This document shows, one piece after another, positions 41,415 through 50,340 of a stretch of 64,000 nt of DNA. Position numbers and translations under genes: made by a program. This stretch comes from Streptomyces albicerus. GTDB lineage: Bacteria; Actinomycetota; Actinomycetes; Streptomycetales; Streptomycetaceae. The first letter of the stretch is position 1. Every line of letters starts with the position of its first letter. The DNA lies in NCBI RefSeq assembly GCF_008905045.1, contig NZ_VWMY01000021.1:45853-109852 (forward strand). The letters are read 5' to 3'. The notes below the pieces were generated by a model. That model made no database searches. It saw nothing but the letters and a program-made list of their open reading frames with translations, and was not told the DNA's origin.

Positions 41415-42965
41415 TTACGAGCAGACCGTGCCGGTCGGCGGGACCTTGCCGTCCAGGAGGTAGCCGTTCACGGCGTCGCGCACGCACTTGTTCCCGCTGT
41501 CGTACGCGCCATGGCCCTGTCCCTTGTACGTCAGCTCGACGCCGACGCCCTTGCCCAGCGAGTCCACCATCCTGCGGGCACCCTCGTACGGCGTCGCCGG
41601 GTCGCCGGTGTTGCCCACCACGAGGATCGGCGCCGAACCTGGCGCACTCACGTCCGGGTGGTCGGCGGCGCCCGCCACGGGCCAGTCGGTGCAGCCGACC
41701 AGACCCCATGCCAGGTAGTCACCGAACAGGGGCGAGGCCTCGCGGAACTCCGGAAGCCTGGCTCGCACGTCCGCGGTGGTGTACCGCTGCTTGTCGTCGG
41801 CGCAGTTGATGGAGACGTTGGCGGCGGTGATGTTGCTGTACTCGCCGTCCTCATTGCGCCCGTTCATCGAGTCGGCCAGCTGCATCAGGATCGTGCCGTC
41901 ACCGTCGTACGCCTGCTGGAGCCCTTCGGTGAGGAACTCCCAGAAGTCCTGGGAGTACAGGGCCTGCGCGATGCCGCTGGTGGCGACCGTCTGGGTCAGC
42001 TCACGCGGGAAGACGCCCGGGATCGGCCTGCTGTCGAGGTCCTTGAGCAGCTTGGCGATCCGGTCCTTGACGTCCTGCGCGCTGTCGCCGAGCGGGCAGT
42101 CCTCCTCCTTCGAGGTGCAGTCCTCGGCGAAGTTGTCGAGCGCGAGCTGGAAGCCCTCGGCCTGCCCGAGCGATCCCTGCTCCGGGTCCTGTGTCGGGTC
42201 CACGACCGCGTCGAAGACGGCCCGCCCCACGTTCTTGGGGAACAAGTGGGCGTACACGCCGCCCAGTTCGGTGCCGTACGAGATGCCGAAGTAGTGCAGC
42301 TTGTCGTCGCCGAGGACCTGGCGCATCAGGTCCATGTCGCGGGCCGCGTCGGTGGTGCGTACGTGCGGGAGGGTCTTCCCGGAGTTCTTCTCGCAGGCCG
42401 AGTTGAACTTCTTCGTGTTGTCCAGGAGCTTCGTCTGCTCGGCCGTGTCGTCGGGGGTGGCGTCCTGCTGGAAGTACTCGTCGAGCTGTTCGTTGTTCTC
42501 GCACTTCACGCCCGCGCTGCGGCCGACGCCGCGCGGGTCGAAGCTGACCAGGTCGTAGCGGGTGCGCAGTTGCTCGTAGTCCTGGCCGAACGCGGGGAGC
42601 GTGGCCACGCCCGACCCGCCCGGACCGCCGAAGTTGAACACCAGCGAGCCGACGCGCTTGTCCTTGGCGCCGCTCGCCTCCGCGCGGATCAGGGCCAGCC
42701 CGATCGTGTCCCCCTTGGGCTTGTCCCAGTCGAGGGGCGCCTTCAGGGTGGCGCACTTCCACGTGTCACCGTCCGGCAGGGGCGACGGGGCGTCTCCTCC
42801 GCCCTCGGACGCGGACGGCTCCGGGCAGTCCTTCCAGCTCAGCTTCTGCGCCGACAGGTCCTCGTCCTTGGAGTCGCTGTCGCCGTCGCATCCGGCGAGG
42901 GCCGCGGACAGCAGAACGGCGGTGGCGGTCAGGGCAGCGGTGTGCAGCGGGGAAGGTTTCGGCAT
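41415..42965 (-). CDS. Secreted lipoprotein peptidase, paralogue of the neighbouring gene
   Basis: 516 aa. Lipobox SAALAGC (Cys26). Same architecture: FNFGGPGGSG, FDPRGVGRSAG, FGISYGTELGG, GNTGDPATPYEGA, GQGHGAYD. DNA identity with the neighbour is high around the Ser elbow (for example the shared YAHLFPKNVGR segment), and both close with KVP/TVPK...VC, indicating tandem duplication. ATG 42965 with AGGATGGG just upstream; the longer reading from 43148 precedes the signal peptide. The 183-bp spacer before the downstream paralogue holds three gctctt/cgagc-type direct repeats. Confidence 0.92.
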   Translation of the reverse strand: MPKPSPLHTAALTATAVLLSAALAGCDGDSDSKDEDLSAQKLSWKDCPEPSASEGGGDAPSPLPDGDTWKCATLKAPLDWDKPKGDTIGLALIRAEASGAKDKRVGSLVFNFGGPGGSGVATLPAFGQDYEQLRTRYDLVSFDPRGVGRSAGVKCENNEQLDEYFQQDATPDDTAEQTKLLDNTKKFNSACEKNSGKTLPHVRTTDAARDMDLMRQVLGDDKLHYFGISYGTELGGVYAHLFPKNVGRAVFDAVVDPTQDPEQGSLGQAEGFQLALDNFAEDCTSKEEDCPLGDSAQDVKDRIAKLLKDLDSRPIPGVFPRELTQTVATSGIAQALYSQDFWEFLTEGLQQAYDGDGTILMQLADSMNGRNEDGEYSNITAANVSINCADDKQRYTTADVRARLPEFREASPLFGDYLAWGLVGCTDWPVAGAADHPDVSAPGSAPILVVGNTGDPATPYEGARRMVDSLGKGVGVELTYKGQGHGAYDSGNKCVRDAVNGYLLDGKVPPTGTVCS

Positions 42966-43084
42966 GGTCCCATCCTGGGGGCGCTCAGGACGGGGCGCTC
43001 GGGGCGCGGGCCGTGCGGGTGAGAGCTCCGCGTCGGCGGCCGGCCACCCGTCAGCCGCGTGAGCAACGCTTCGGGTCAGTACCT

Positions 43085-45865
43085 CTAGAGCGCGCCCTTG
43101 CGCGTCAGATGGTTGAAGAACAGCCAGCCCGGCAGGACGGGCAGCCACAGTGTGAGGAGCCGGTAGAGGAGCACCGCGGGCGCCGCGACCTCGCTAGGGA
43201 GCCCGACGGCGATCAGACCGACCGTGAGGGTCGCCTCGACCGCGCCCACGCCGCCCGGGGTGGGCGCCGCGGAGCCGAGCGCGTTTCCGGCGAGGAAGAC
43301 CACGGCGACGCTGGCGATGCTGATCGCGGGCGTGTCGTCGCTGCCGAACGCCCGGATCGACGCGTCCAGACACATCACGAAGCAGGCCGTCAGCAGGAGC
43401 ATGCCGCCGATGCCGGTGATGAGCTTCTGCGGCCGCTGAAGTACGTCCAGCATGCGCGGTACGACACCCGCGAAAAGTGACCGCACGCGCGTGGCGACGA
43501 ATTTCCGCAGGAACGGCACCGAGGTCACCACGAGGACGAGGACCGCGACGGTCAGCAGACCTGCGATGACCGTGCGGGACGGCGACAAGGAGGGTGTCTT
43601 CTCGGTTCCGGTCAGGTAGCCGAAGGACAGCAGCATCAGGATGTGGCAGCCGAGCCCGAACAGCTGCGACGCGCCGACGCTCGCCACCGCGAGCCCCGGC
43701 CGTACGCCCGTGCGCTGGAGGAATCGCGTGTTGAGGGCGACACCGCCCACCGCCGCAGGCGCCACGATCTTCACGAATGACCCGGCGACCTGCGCCGCCA
43801 CGGCCCGCAGGAACGGCACCCGCTCGGGCACGAAGCCCAGCAGACTCATGGCCGCCGCGAAGTAGCTCAGTGCCGAGAAGAGCACGGCGGCGGCGACCCA
43901 GCCCCACTCGGCGTTGTCGAAGAGCGTGCCGAACTCGATGTGCGTGAGCTGCGTCAGCAGGAAGTACCCGCCGATCGCGCCGGCGATGAAACTGATCAGC
44001 GTGCGCGGCCGGATGCGCTCCAGGCGGGCCGGCTCGACCGGTGCCTGCGGCCTGATCAGCAGCACCTGGTGGCGGATCTGGGTGAGCAGATCCTCCTCGC
44101 GGGCCTCGTCCAGAGCCTCGTCGATCGCCCGCTTCTCGGCCCGCTGCTCGGCGCGTACGGCCTTCTTGCCGGGCTTGTCGAGGACGGGCTTGGTGTCCTC
44201 GGGTGTGGCCTCGTGCTCCTCGGCGCGGGCCAGCTTCTCCTGACGCGAGGCCTCCAGGACAGCCTCGCGCTCGCGCTGCGACCGCTCCCTGGCCAGTTTC
44301 CGCAGCGTCGCGCGGTGGGAGCGTGTGAGCGCGATGGGCTGCAGCATCGGCAGGCAGTCGGCGACCGCGTCCGGGCCGAGCACCCCGACGGCCGATGCCA
44401 CCGCGCGCTCCGCGCCGACCCGCAGGCCGAGCGTGGTCACCAACTGGGCGATGTCCATGCGCAGCAGCAGCTCACCGGCCGCGATCTCGCCGTTGCGCAG
44501 ATCCGTGAGGATGACCGTGCCGGAACGATCCACCAGAATCGCGTCGCCCGCGAGCCTGCGGTGCGCGATGCGCCGCGACTGCAGTGCCTGCACCTGGTGC
44601 CAGGTGTCGCGCAGCAACTCGTCGGTGATGGCCTCGTCCGGCAGCGAGTCGAGCGTGCGCCCGCCGGTGTGCTCGTAGACGAGCATCACGGCGTCGGGGC
44701 CGAGCTCGGAGGTCGCGATCAGCTTGGGAGCGTTGGCCCCGGCCGCGATGGCCGCGTACGCGAGGAGCGCTTCCTGCTCCAGGGCCTGGCGCAGCGACTG
44801 GAGGCTGCGGCGCGTGGTGATGCCGCGCAGTGTCAGACGGCGCCAGGCGCGGTAGAAGAAGCCCTGCGCCTGCTGCTCGCGGTCGACGACCGTGACGTCC
44901 AGCGGCGGGCCGTCCTGCAGCGTCACGAAGTACCGGCGGCCACGATCACCGTCCGGGGCCTCCGGCGTCTCGTCCCTGGCCGCGCTCACCGGGTGGAAGC
45001 CGACGTGCCGCAGGCCCGCCATCAGCGTCCGCCCTGTGGGCCGCACGTTCGGCGAGCCGACCGCGTACAGCGTCCCGTACGCCACGCTCCAGCCGATCAG
45101 CACCGTCAGGATGATCGAGAACGGGGTCGTGTAGCCGGTGACCAGCATGGAGAAGGCGTCGAGCAGCAGCACCACCCACAGCACCGCGCGCCAGCGCGGC
45201 CGGCGCGACATGCCGACTGCCGTCATGTACGCGATGACCGGCGCGAGATAGCCGTGCACCGGGTCGGTGAGAGCGTGGATGTCACCCGGCGAGGGCTGCG
45301 TGAGCGCCTTCTGGATCGAGTCCGGTGCAGCCTTGGCGACCCACAGATCGGTGGCGAGCGTCACTCCGTGCGCGAGGACCGCGGCCAGAACGCCGTCGGC
45401 GATGCGCAGCCCGTCCCGCTTGATCAGCCGCTCGATGGCAAAGGCGACCGGCACCAGGAGGATCGCGATGCTCGACGCGAGCCCCGCGATCTTGATCAAC
45501 AGGTCGGGTGCCTCGTCGGTGCCCTTGTTGATGTCCTGCGCCAGCCCCGACGTCGTGCCGTGCGCGAACGCGGCGATCGCCAGCAGCACCGCGACCGCGA
45601 GGATGCCCACCAGGAGGCGCATCAGGTCGGACGGACGATGCACGCGCGCGGGGAGCAGCGGCTCGTCGCCCTCGACCTCTTCAGTGTGGGCGTCGTCGTC
45701 GGCGCAGTCGGCCTTCTCGGCGTCGCTCTCCTTGCGCATGTCCGTCTTCTTCTTGTACTTGTACGTGTCCGGAGTGCGCTCGTCCGTATCGTCGCCGGTG
45801 TCGGGGCGCGACGAAACCTCAGAGGTGCCCTCCGCGTCTTCGGGGTGCACACCCTGCTGTTTCAT
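43085..45865 (-). CDS. Pseudokinase fused to LPG-synthase/flippase-type membrane domain
   Basis: 926 aa. Acidic N-terminus (1-70), a block of about six transmembrane helices from residue 82 (LMRLLVGILAVAVLLAIAAF), then a soluble protein-kinase-like domain in which the HRD-like loop reads HRRLAGDAILVD and the DFG position LTDLRNG. A charged, coiled-coil-prone linker follows. The C-terminal LPG_synthase_TM (MprF/UPF0104-type) domain carries FVKIVAPAAVGGVALN and APTPGGVGAVEATL. The degenerate kinase motifs suggest a pseudokinase. Lipid flipping or envelope glycolipid transport is inferred. ATG 45865 with weak AAGAAGAG. Confidence 0.85.
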   Translation of the reverse strand: MKQQGVHPEDAEGTSEVSSRPDTGDDTDERTPDTYKYKKKTDMRKESDAEKADCADDDAHTEEVEGDEPLLPARVHRPSDLMRLLVGILAVAVLLAIAAFAHGTTSGLAQDINKGTDEAPDLLIKIAGLASSIAILLVPVAFAIERLIKRDGLRIADGVLAAVLAHGVTLATDLWVAKAAPDSIQKALTQPSPGDIHALTDPVHGYLAPVIAYMTAVGMSRRPRWRAVLWVVLLLDAFSMLVTGYTTPFSIILTVLIGWSVAYGTLYAVGSPNVRPTGRTLMAGLRHVGFHPVSAARDETPEAPDGDRGRRYFVTLQDGPPLDVTVVDREQQAQGFFYRAWRRLTLRGITTRRSLQSLRQALEQEALLAYAAIAAGANAPKLIATSELGPDAVMLVYEHTGGRTLDSLPDEAITDELLRDTWHQVQALQSRRIAHRRLAGDAILVDRSGTVILTDLRNGEIAAGELLLRMDIAQLVTTLGLRVGAERAVASAVGVLGPDAVADCLPMLQPIALTRSHRATLRKLARERSQREREAVLEASRQEKLARAEEHEATPEDTKPVLDKPGKKAVRAEQRAEKRAIDEALDEAREEDLLTQIRHQVLLIRPQAPVEPARLERIRPRTLISFIAGAIGGYFLLTQLTHIEFGTLFDNAEWGWVAAAVLFSALSYFAAAMSLLGFVPERVPFLRAVAAQVAGSFVKIVAPAAVGGVALNTRFLQRTGVRPGLAVASVGASQLFGLGCHILMLLSFGYLTGTEKTPSLSPSRTVIAGLLTVAVLVLVVTSVPFLRKFVATRVRSLFAGVVPRMLDVLQRPQKLITGIGGMLLLTACFVMCLDASIRAFGSDDTPAISIASVAVVFLAGNALGSAAPTPGGVGAVEATLTVGLIAVGLPSEVAAPAVLLYRLLTLWLPVLPGWLFFNHLTRKGAL

Positions 45866-46050
45866 CGTCTCTTCTTGATCTCGTATCACCAGTAACCGCC
45901 CGCATGATGGTGGCATGCCCCGCTGACACAAGAGGGCATCAGGGTGCAATGCGGGGGCGCACAGTCTGCCCGAAGCGCTGCATCGGGGCGAGGGATACGC
46001 ACAGTCGCCGCCACGTCACATTGTCGGTGGTGTGGGGCAGGATGGGCCGG

Positions 46051-46416
46051 ATGAGCGAGCAGAGCCTTCCGGCGGACGCCCTGCCGGAGTACGCGGAGCG
46101 GGTCCTCGACGTCGCCGAGCTGATTCCGCCCGGGCGTGTCATGACGTATGGAGACGTCGCCGAATGGCTGGAGGAGGGCGGGCCGCGACAGGTCGGCCGC
46201 GTCATGGCCCTTTACGGAGGGGCCGTTCCATGGTGGCGGGTCATACGTGCGGACGGCGTGCTGCTCCCCGGCCACGAACTTGAGGCACTGGGCCACTACC
46301 GCGCGGAGGGCACGCCCCTGAAGGAGGCGAGCAAGGCCTCCGAAGGCCATCTGCCGCGCGTCGACATGAAACGGGCGCGCTGGGACGGCGGCGAACGCAC
46401 GGAGGGTCACACCTGA
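46051..46416 (+). CDS. Alkyltransferase-like protein (MGMT family, no active Cys)
   Basis: 121 aa, C-terminal domain of O6-alkylguanine transferases: PPGRVMTYGDVAEWL and GGAVPWWRVIRADGVLL. The active-site PCHR is replaced by P60-W61-W62-R63, the substitution that defines ATL proteins. These bind alkylated bases and hand them to nucleotide excision repair instead of repairing directly. The location beside adnAB matches mycobacterial Rv3204. I place the start at ATG 46051: no Shine-Dalgarno, but CAGGAT lies 7 nt upstream. An ATG at 46042 is in frame. Confidence 0.88.
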   Translation: MSEQSLPADALPEYAERVLDVAELIPPGRVMTYGDVAEWLEEGGPRQVGRVMALYGGAVPWWRVIRADGVLLPGHELEALGHYRAEGTPLKEASKASEGHLPRVDMKRARWDGGERTEGHT

Positions 46417-46721
46417 CAGCTTCCGGCATCGGACGGCCGGAAGGGGGACCGGTGGCCCGTACGGGGGAATCGGGGCACGTCCGTGACATGCCGTACGTTC
46501 GTGGTGCGGGAGACGCGTGTGTCGGGAGGGAACAAGAGGAAGCCCTGCTTCCACGGCATCCACCGGCGTAGCGTCGACGGCGCGCATCCCGTTCATCCCG
46601 TGGCCACCGCCCCCCACGCGCGGCAGCCCTCCCACCCGTCGCCCGCCCACCACCTCGCAACGACGGCGCTCCGCGCCCGCAGTGACAGACCCAAGCACAC
46701 CCACCAGGACCGGCGAACCAC
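46417..46721. other. Intergenic region between ATL and adnA
   Basis: About 305 bp without a credible gene. A ttccggc/gccggaa hairpin at 46421-46442 likely terminates the ATL transcript. Further down TAGCGT near 46568 could be a -10 for adnA, leaving a leader of about 145 nt. Nothing else recognised. Confidence 0.5.
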
Positions 46722-49700
46722 GTGAGCTCCTCTTCCTCCACCAGGCGCCTGTCGCACCCCCAGGGGCGACAGGGGACCCGTGGCGCTTACCGACTGGTGC
46801 GTACCCCGCCGGTCCGGGTGGCTCCCCCTCTGCTGGACGCAGGGCAGCGAGCGGTGGTTGACCACACGGACGGCCCGCTGCTCGTTCTCGCAGGTCCGGG
46901 CACCGGCAAGACGACCACGCTCGTCGAGTCCGTGGCGGCCCGGATCGCGCGCGGCGCGGACCCCGAGCGGGTCCTGGTGCTGACGTTCAGCCGCAAGGCT
47001 GCCGTGGAGCTGCGCGACCGCATGGCCCTGCGCATAGGAGCGGCTCACGCGCCCCGGGCGACGACCTTCCACTCCTTCTGCTACGCCCTGGTCCGCGCCC
47101 ACCAGGACAGCGACCTGTTCGTGGAGCCGCTGCGGCTGCTCTCCGGTCCCGAACAGGACGTGGCGGTACGGGAACTGCTCGCGGGCCAGCCGGCCCTGGA
47201 GCAGCTCGGTCTCGCCCATGTGCGCTGGCCGGACGAACTGCGCGCCTGTCTGACGACGCGCGGCTTCGCCGACGAGGTGCGCGCGGTCCTCGCCCGCAGC
47301 CGCGAGCTGGGCCTCGGGCCCGACGCGCTCCAGGCCTTCGCGAGGCGCATCGGCCGCCCCGACTGGCTCGCGGCCTCCTCCTTCCTCGCCGAGTACCTCG
47401 ACGTCCTCGACATGCAAGGAGTGCTCGACTACGCGGAACTGGTGCACCGCGCGGTGCTGCTCGCCCGGCGCCCCGAGGTCGCCGAGCGCCTGGCGGCCCA
47501 GTACGACACCGTCTTCGTGGACGAGTACCAGGACACCGACCCGGCACAGGTACGACTGCTGCGCGCGCTCGCGGGCGGCGGCCGCACCCTCGTGGCCTTC
47601 GGCGACCCCGACCAGTCGATCTACGCGTTCCGGGGCGCCGACGTGAACGGCATCCTGGAGTTCCCGGAGGCCTTCCCGCGCGCGGACGGTGCTTCGGCGC
47701 CGGTGGAGGTCCTGAGGACGTCACGCCGGTCGGGCGCCGGCCTGCTGGCGGCCAGCAGGCTGCTGACCCAGCGCATGCCCCTGACCCGCCTCCCGGCGGA
47801 GAAAGTACGCGCCCACAGGGAGCTGGCCCCCGTACGGGACGGCGGCCGCGTCGAGGTCTACACGTACCCGACCCCCGGTACGGAGCTGGACAACATCGCG
47901 GACATCCTCCGCCGTGCCCATCTGGAGGACGGCGTCCCCTGGGGCGAGATGGCCGTCCTGGTGCGCGCCGGCTCCCGCACCATCCCGACGATCCGCCGCA
48001 ACCTCACCGCGGCCGGTGTGCCCCTCGACATCGACGGCGACGACCTGGCGCTGCGCCACGAACCGGCGGTGGCGCCGCTGCTGACGGCACTCAAGGCGGT
48101 GGCCGCGGCGGAGCTGGGGGAGACGGCCGGAGGCGGAGCTGAGGAGCCACACGGGGCTGTCGTCGAGGACCCTGAGCTAGAGGGCGCCGAAACGGACGAG
48201 CCAAGGTCCCAGGAGCCTCGGCCCGAAGACTCCGAAGACTCCGAAGACTCCGGAGCCGCCGAGCCCGAAGCTTCGGGGAAAGCCGCAACCTCCGGGGAAC
48301 CTGCGTCAGAAGACCTCACCCCGGAAAAGCCCTGGCTCGACACCGAGACCGCGCTCACCCTCCTCGCGTCCCCGCTGGCCGGCATGGACGCCGCCGATCT
48401 GCGCCGCCTGGGCCGAGCCCTGCGCGAGGAGGAGCGCGCCGCGGGCAACCATGTCCCGCCGCCCTCCGACGAGTTGCTGGCGCGGGCCCTGGCCGAGCCG
48501 GAGCGGCTCGTCGCCCACGACCCGTCGTACGCGCGCGGAGCTCAGCGTCTGGGCGCCCTGCTGCGGAAGGCACGCGAGCGCCTCGCGGGGGGTGGCACGG
48601 CCGAGGAGGCGCTCTGGGAGCTGTGGGACGGCACGCCGTGGCCGCAGCGCCTGGAGCGCGCCGCCCGGCGTGGCGGCGCGGCAGGGCGCAACGCGGACCG
48701 CGACCTCGACGCCGTGTGCGCGCTGTTCGCGACCGCGGCCCGCGCCGAGGAGCGCACCGGCGGCCGCGGAGCCCTCAACTTCCTGGAGGAGATCGACGCC
48801 GAGGACATCGCCGCCGACACGCTCACCCGCAGGGCCGTACGCCCCGACGCCGTACGCCTGATGACCGCGCACCGCTCCAAGGGCCTGGAGTGGCGCCTCG
48901 TCGTCGTCGCGGGCGTCCAGGAAGGCCTGTGGCCCGACCTGCGCCGCCGCGGCTCCCTCCTGGAGGCCGACCGCATCGGACGCGACGGACTTGCCGAACC
49001 ACTCACGCCCGGAGCGCTCCTCTCCGAAGAGCGTCGTTTGTTCTACGTGGCCGCCACGCGCGCGCGTGAACGCCTCGTCGTCACCGCCGTGAAGGCCCCC
49101 GCCGACGACGGCGACCAGCCCTCACGCTTCCTCACCGAACTCGGCGTGGAGCCCAAGGACATAACAGGCCGTCCCCGCCGCCCCCTGTCCGTCGCCGCGC
49201 TCGTCGCCGAACTGCGCGCCACGACGGTCGACCCGCGCGTCTCGGACACCCTCAGGGAAGCCGCGGCCCGCCGCCTCGCCAGGCTCGCCGCGCTCGGCGA
49301 CGAGGACGGTCGCCCCCTCGTGCCGTCCGCGCACCCCTACCGCTGGTGGGGCATGTACGACCAGACAGAGAGCAAGGTCCCGCTGCGCGACCGCGACCAC
49401 CCCGTGGTGCTCTCCGGAAGCGCCCTCGACCAGCTCGCCAACACCTGTGCCCTGCAGTGGTTCCTGGGCCGCGAGGTGAAAGCCGACGCCCCCGCGACCG
49501 CCGCCCAGGGCTTCGGCAACGTGGTGCACGTCCTGGCCGACGAGGTCGCCTCCGGCCGTACACCCGCCGACCTCGCCGTCCTCATGGAGCGCCTCGACTC
49601 CGTGTGGGACGCGCTCGCCTTCGACGCGCCCTGGAAGTCGGCGCAGGAGAAGGAGCACGCGCGCGTGGCACTCGAACGCTTCCTGAAGTGGCACGTCATG

Positions 49701-50204
49701 GACCGCACGGGCCGGACCCCTGTGGCCAGCGAGCACGACTTCGACGTCACCCTCGAAGCGGGCTCCTACGAAGTACGCATCCGCGGCTCCATGGACCGCG
49801 TCGAGCGGGACACCGAAGGCCGCGCCTACGTAGTCGACTTCAAGACCGGCAAACAGGCACCGAGCGCCGCCGACGTGGCCCACCACCCGCAGCTCGCCGT
49901 CTACCAGCTCGCCGTCCACGAGGGCGCCGTGGACGAGGCCTTCGACGGCGAACGCCCCGAGGCGGGCGGCGCCGAACTCGTCCAGCTCCGCCAGGGCGCC
50001 CCCAAGAAGGACGGCGGCGAGACCCTCCCCAAGGTGCAGGCCCAGGAGCCCCTGGAGGGCGAGTGGGTCGGTGACCTCCTCGCCACCGCCGCGGGCAAGG
50101 TCCTCGACGAACGGTTCACGCCGACCTCGGGCCAGCACTGCACGCACTGCGCATTCCGGGCCTCGTGCAGCGCGCGGCCAGAGGGGCGGCACGTGGTCGA
50201 GTGA
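46722..50204 (+). CDS. adnA: AdnA-like subunit of the AdnAB helicase-nuclease
   Basis: 1160 aa. UvrD-like motor: Walker A GPGTGKTTT (58-66), TFSRKAAVELRDR, VDEYQDTDPAQ (about 266-276), GDPDQSIYAFRGAD, and MTAHRSKGLEWRLV (about 707). C-terminal RecB-type nuclease with VDFKTGK (about 1038). Four cysteines suit a 4Fe-4S site: one in NTCALQW (about 909) and CTHCAFRASC near the end. AdnAB resects double-strand breaks in actinobacteria that lack RecBCD. An Asp/Glu/Ser-rich insert (EDSEDSEDSG, about 503-512) separates motor halves. GTG 46722; adnB follows. Confidence 0.92.
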   Translation: MSSSSSTRRLSHPQGRQGTRGAYRLVRTPPVRVAPPLLDAGQRAVVDHTDGPLLVLAGPGTGKTTTLVESVAARIARGADPERVLVLTFSRKAAVELRDRMALRIGAAHAPRATTFHSFCYALVRAHQDSDLFVEPLRLLSGPEQDVAVRELLAGQPALEQLGLAHVRWPDELRACLTTRGFADEVRAVLARSRELGLGPDALQAFARRIGRPDWLAASSFLAEYLDVLDMQGVLDYAELVHRAVLLARRPEVAERLAAQYDTVFVDEYQDTDPAQVRLLRALAGGGRTLVAFGDPDQSIYAFRGADVNGILEFPEAFPRADGASAPVEVLRTSRRSGAGLLAASRLLTQRMPLTRLPAEKVRAHRELAPVRDGGRVEVYTYPTPGTELDNIADILRRAHLEDGVPWGEMAVLVRAGSRTIPTIRRNLTAAGVPLDIDGDDLALRHEPAVAPLLTALKAVAAAELGETAGGGAEEPHGAVVEDPELEGAETDEPRSQEPRPEDSEDSEDSGAAEPEASGKAATSGEPASEDLTPEKPWLDTETALTLLASPLAGMDAADLRRLGRALREEERAAGNHVPPPSDELLARALAEPERLVAHDPSYARGAQRLGALLRKARERLAGGGTAEEALWELWDGTPWPQRLERAARRGGAAGRNADRDLDAVCALFATAARAEERTGGRGALNFLEEIDAEDIAADTLTRRAVRPDAVRLMTAHRSKGLEWRLVVVAGVQEGLWPDLRRRGSLLEADRIGRDGLAEPLTPGALLSEERRLFYVAATRARERLVVTAVKAPADDGDQPSRFLTELGVEPKDITGRPRRPLSVAALVAELRATTVDPRVSDTLREAAARRLARLAALGDEDGRPLVPSAHPYRWWGMYDQTESKVPLRDRDHPVVLSGSALDQLANTCALQWFLGREVKADAPATAAQGFGNVVHVLADEVASGRTPADLAVLMERLDSVWDALAFDAPWKSAQEKEHARVALERFLKWHVMDRTGRTPVASEHDFDVTLEAGSYEVRIRGSMDRVERDTEGRAYVVDFKTGKQAPSAADVAHHPQLAVYQLAVHEGAVDEAFDGERPEAGGAELVQLRQGAPKKDGGETLPKVQAQEPLEGEWVGDLLATAAGKVLDERFTPTSGQHCTHCAFRASCSARPEGRHVVE

Positions 50205-50340
50205 CCCCCCCGCTCCCGGGGGCGTGTCGTCAAGGGATGCCGGGAGTGACGTACCGCACCACGCGTGCTGACCAGCACATCCTTCGGCCCGGCCACCGAT
50301 ACGGCACCGACTGTCAGTGCGCGCGGCTAGCCTCTCTGAC

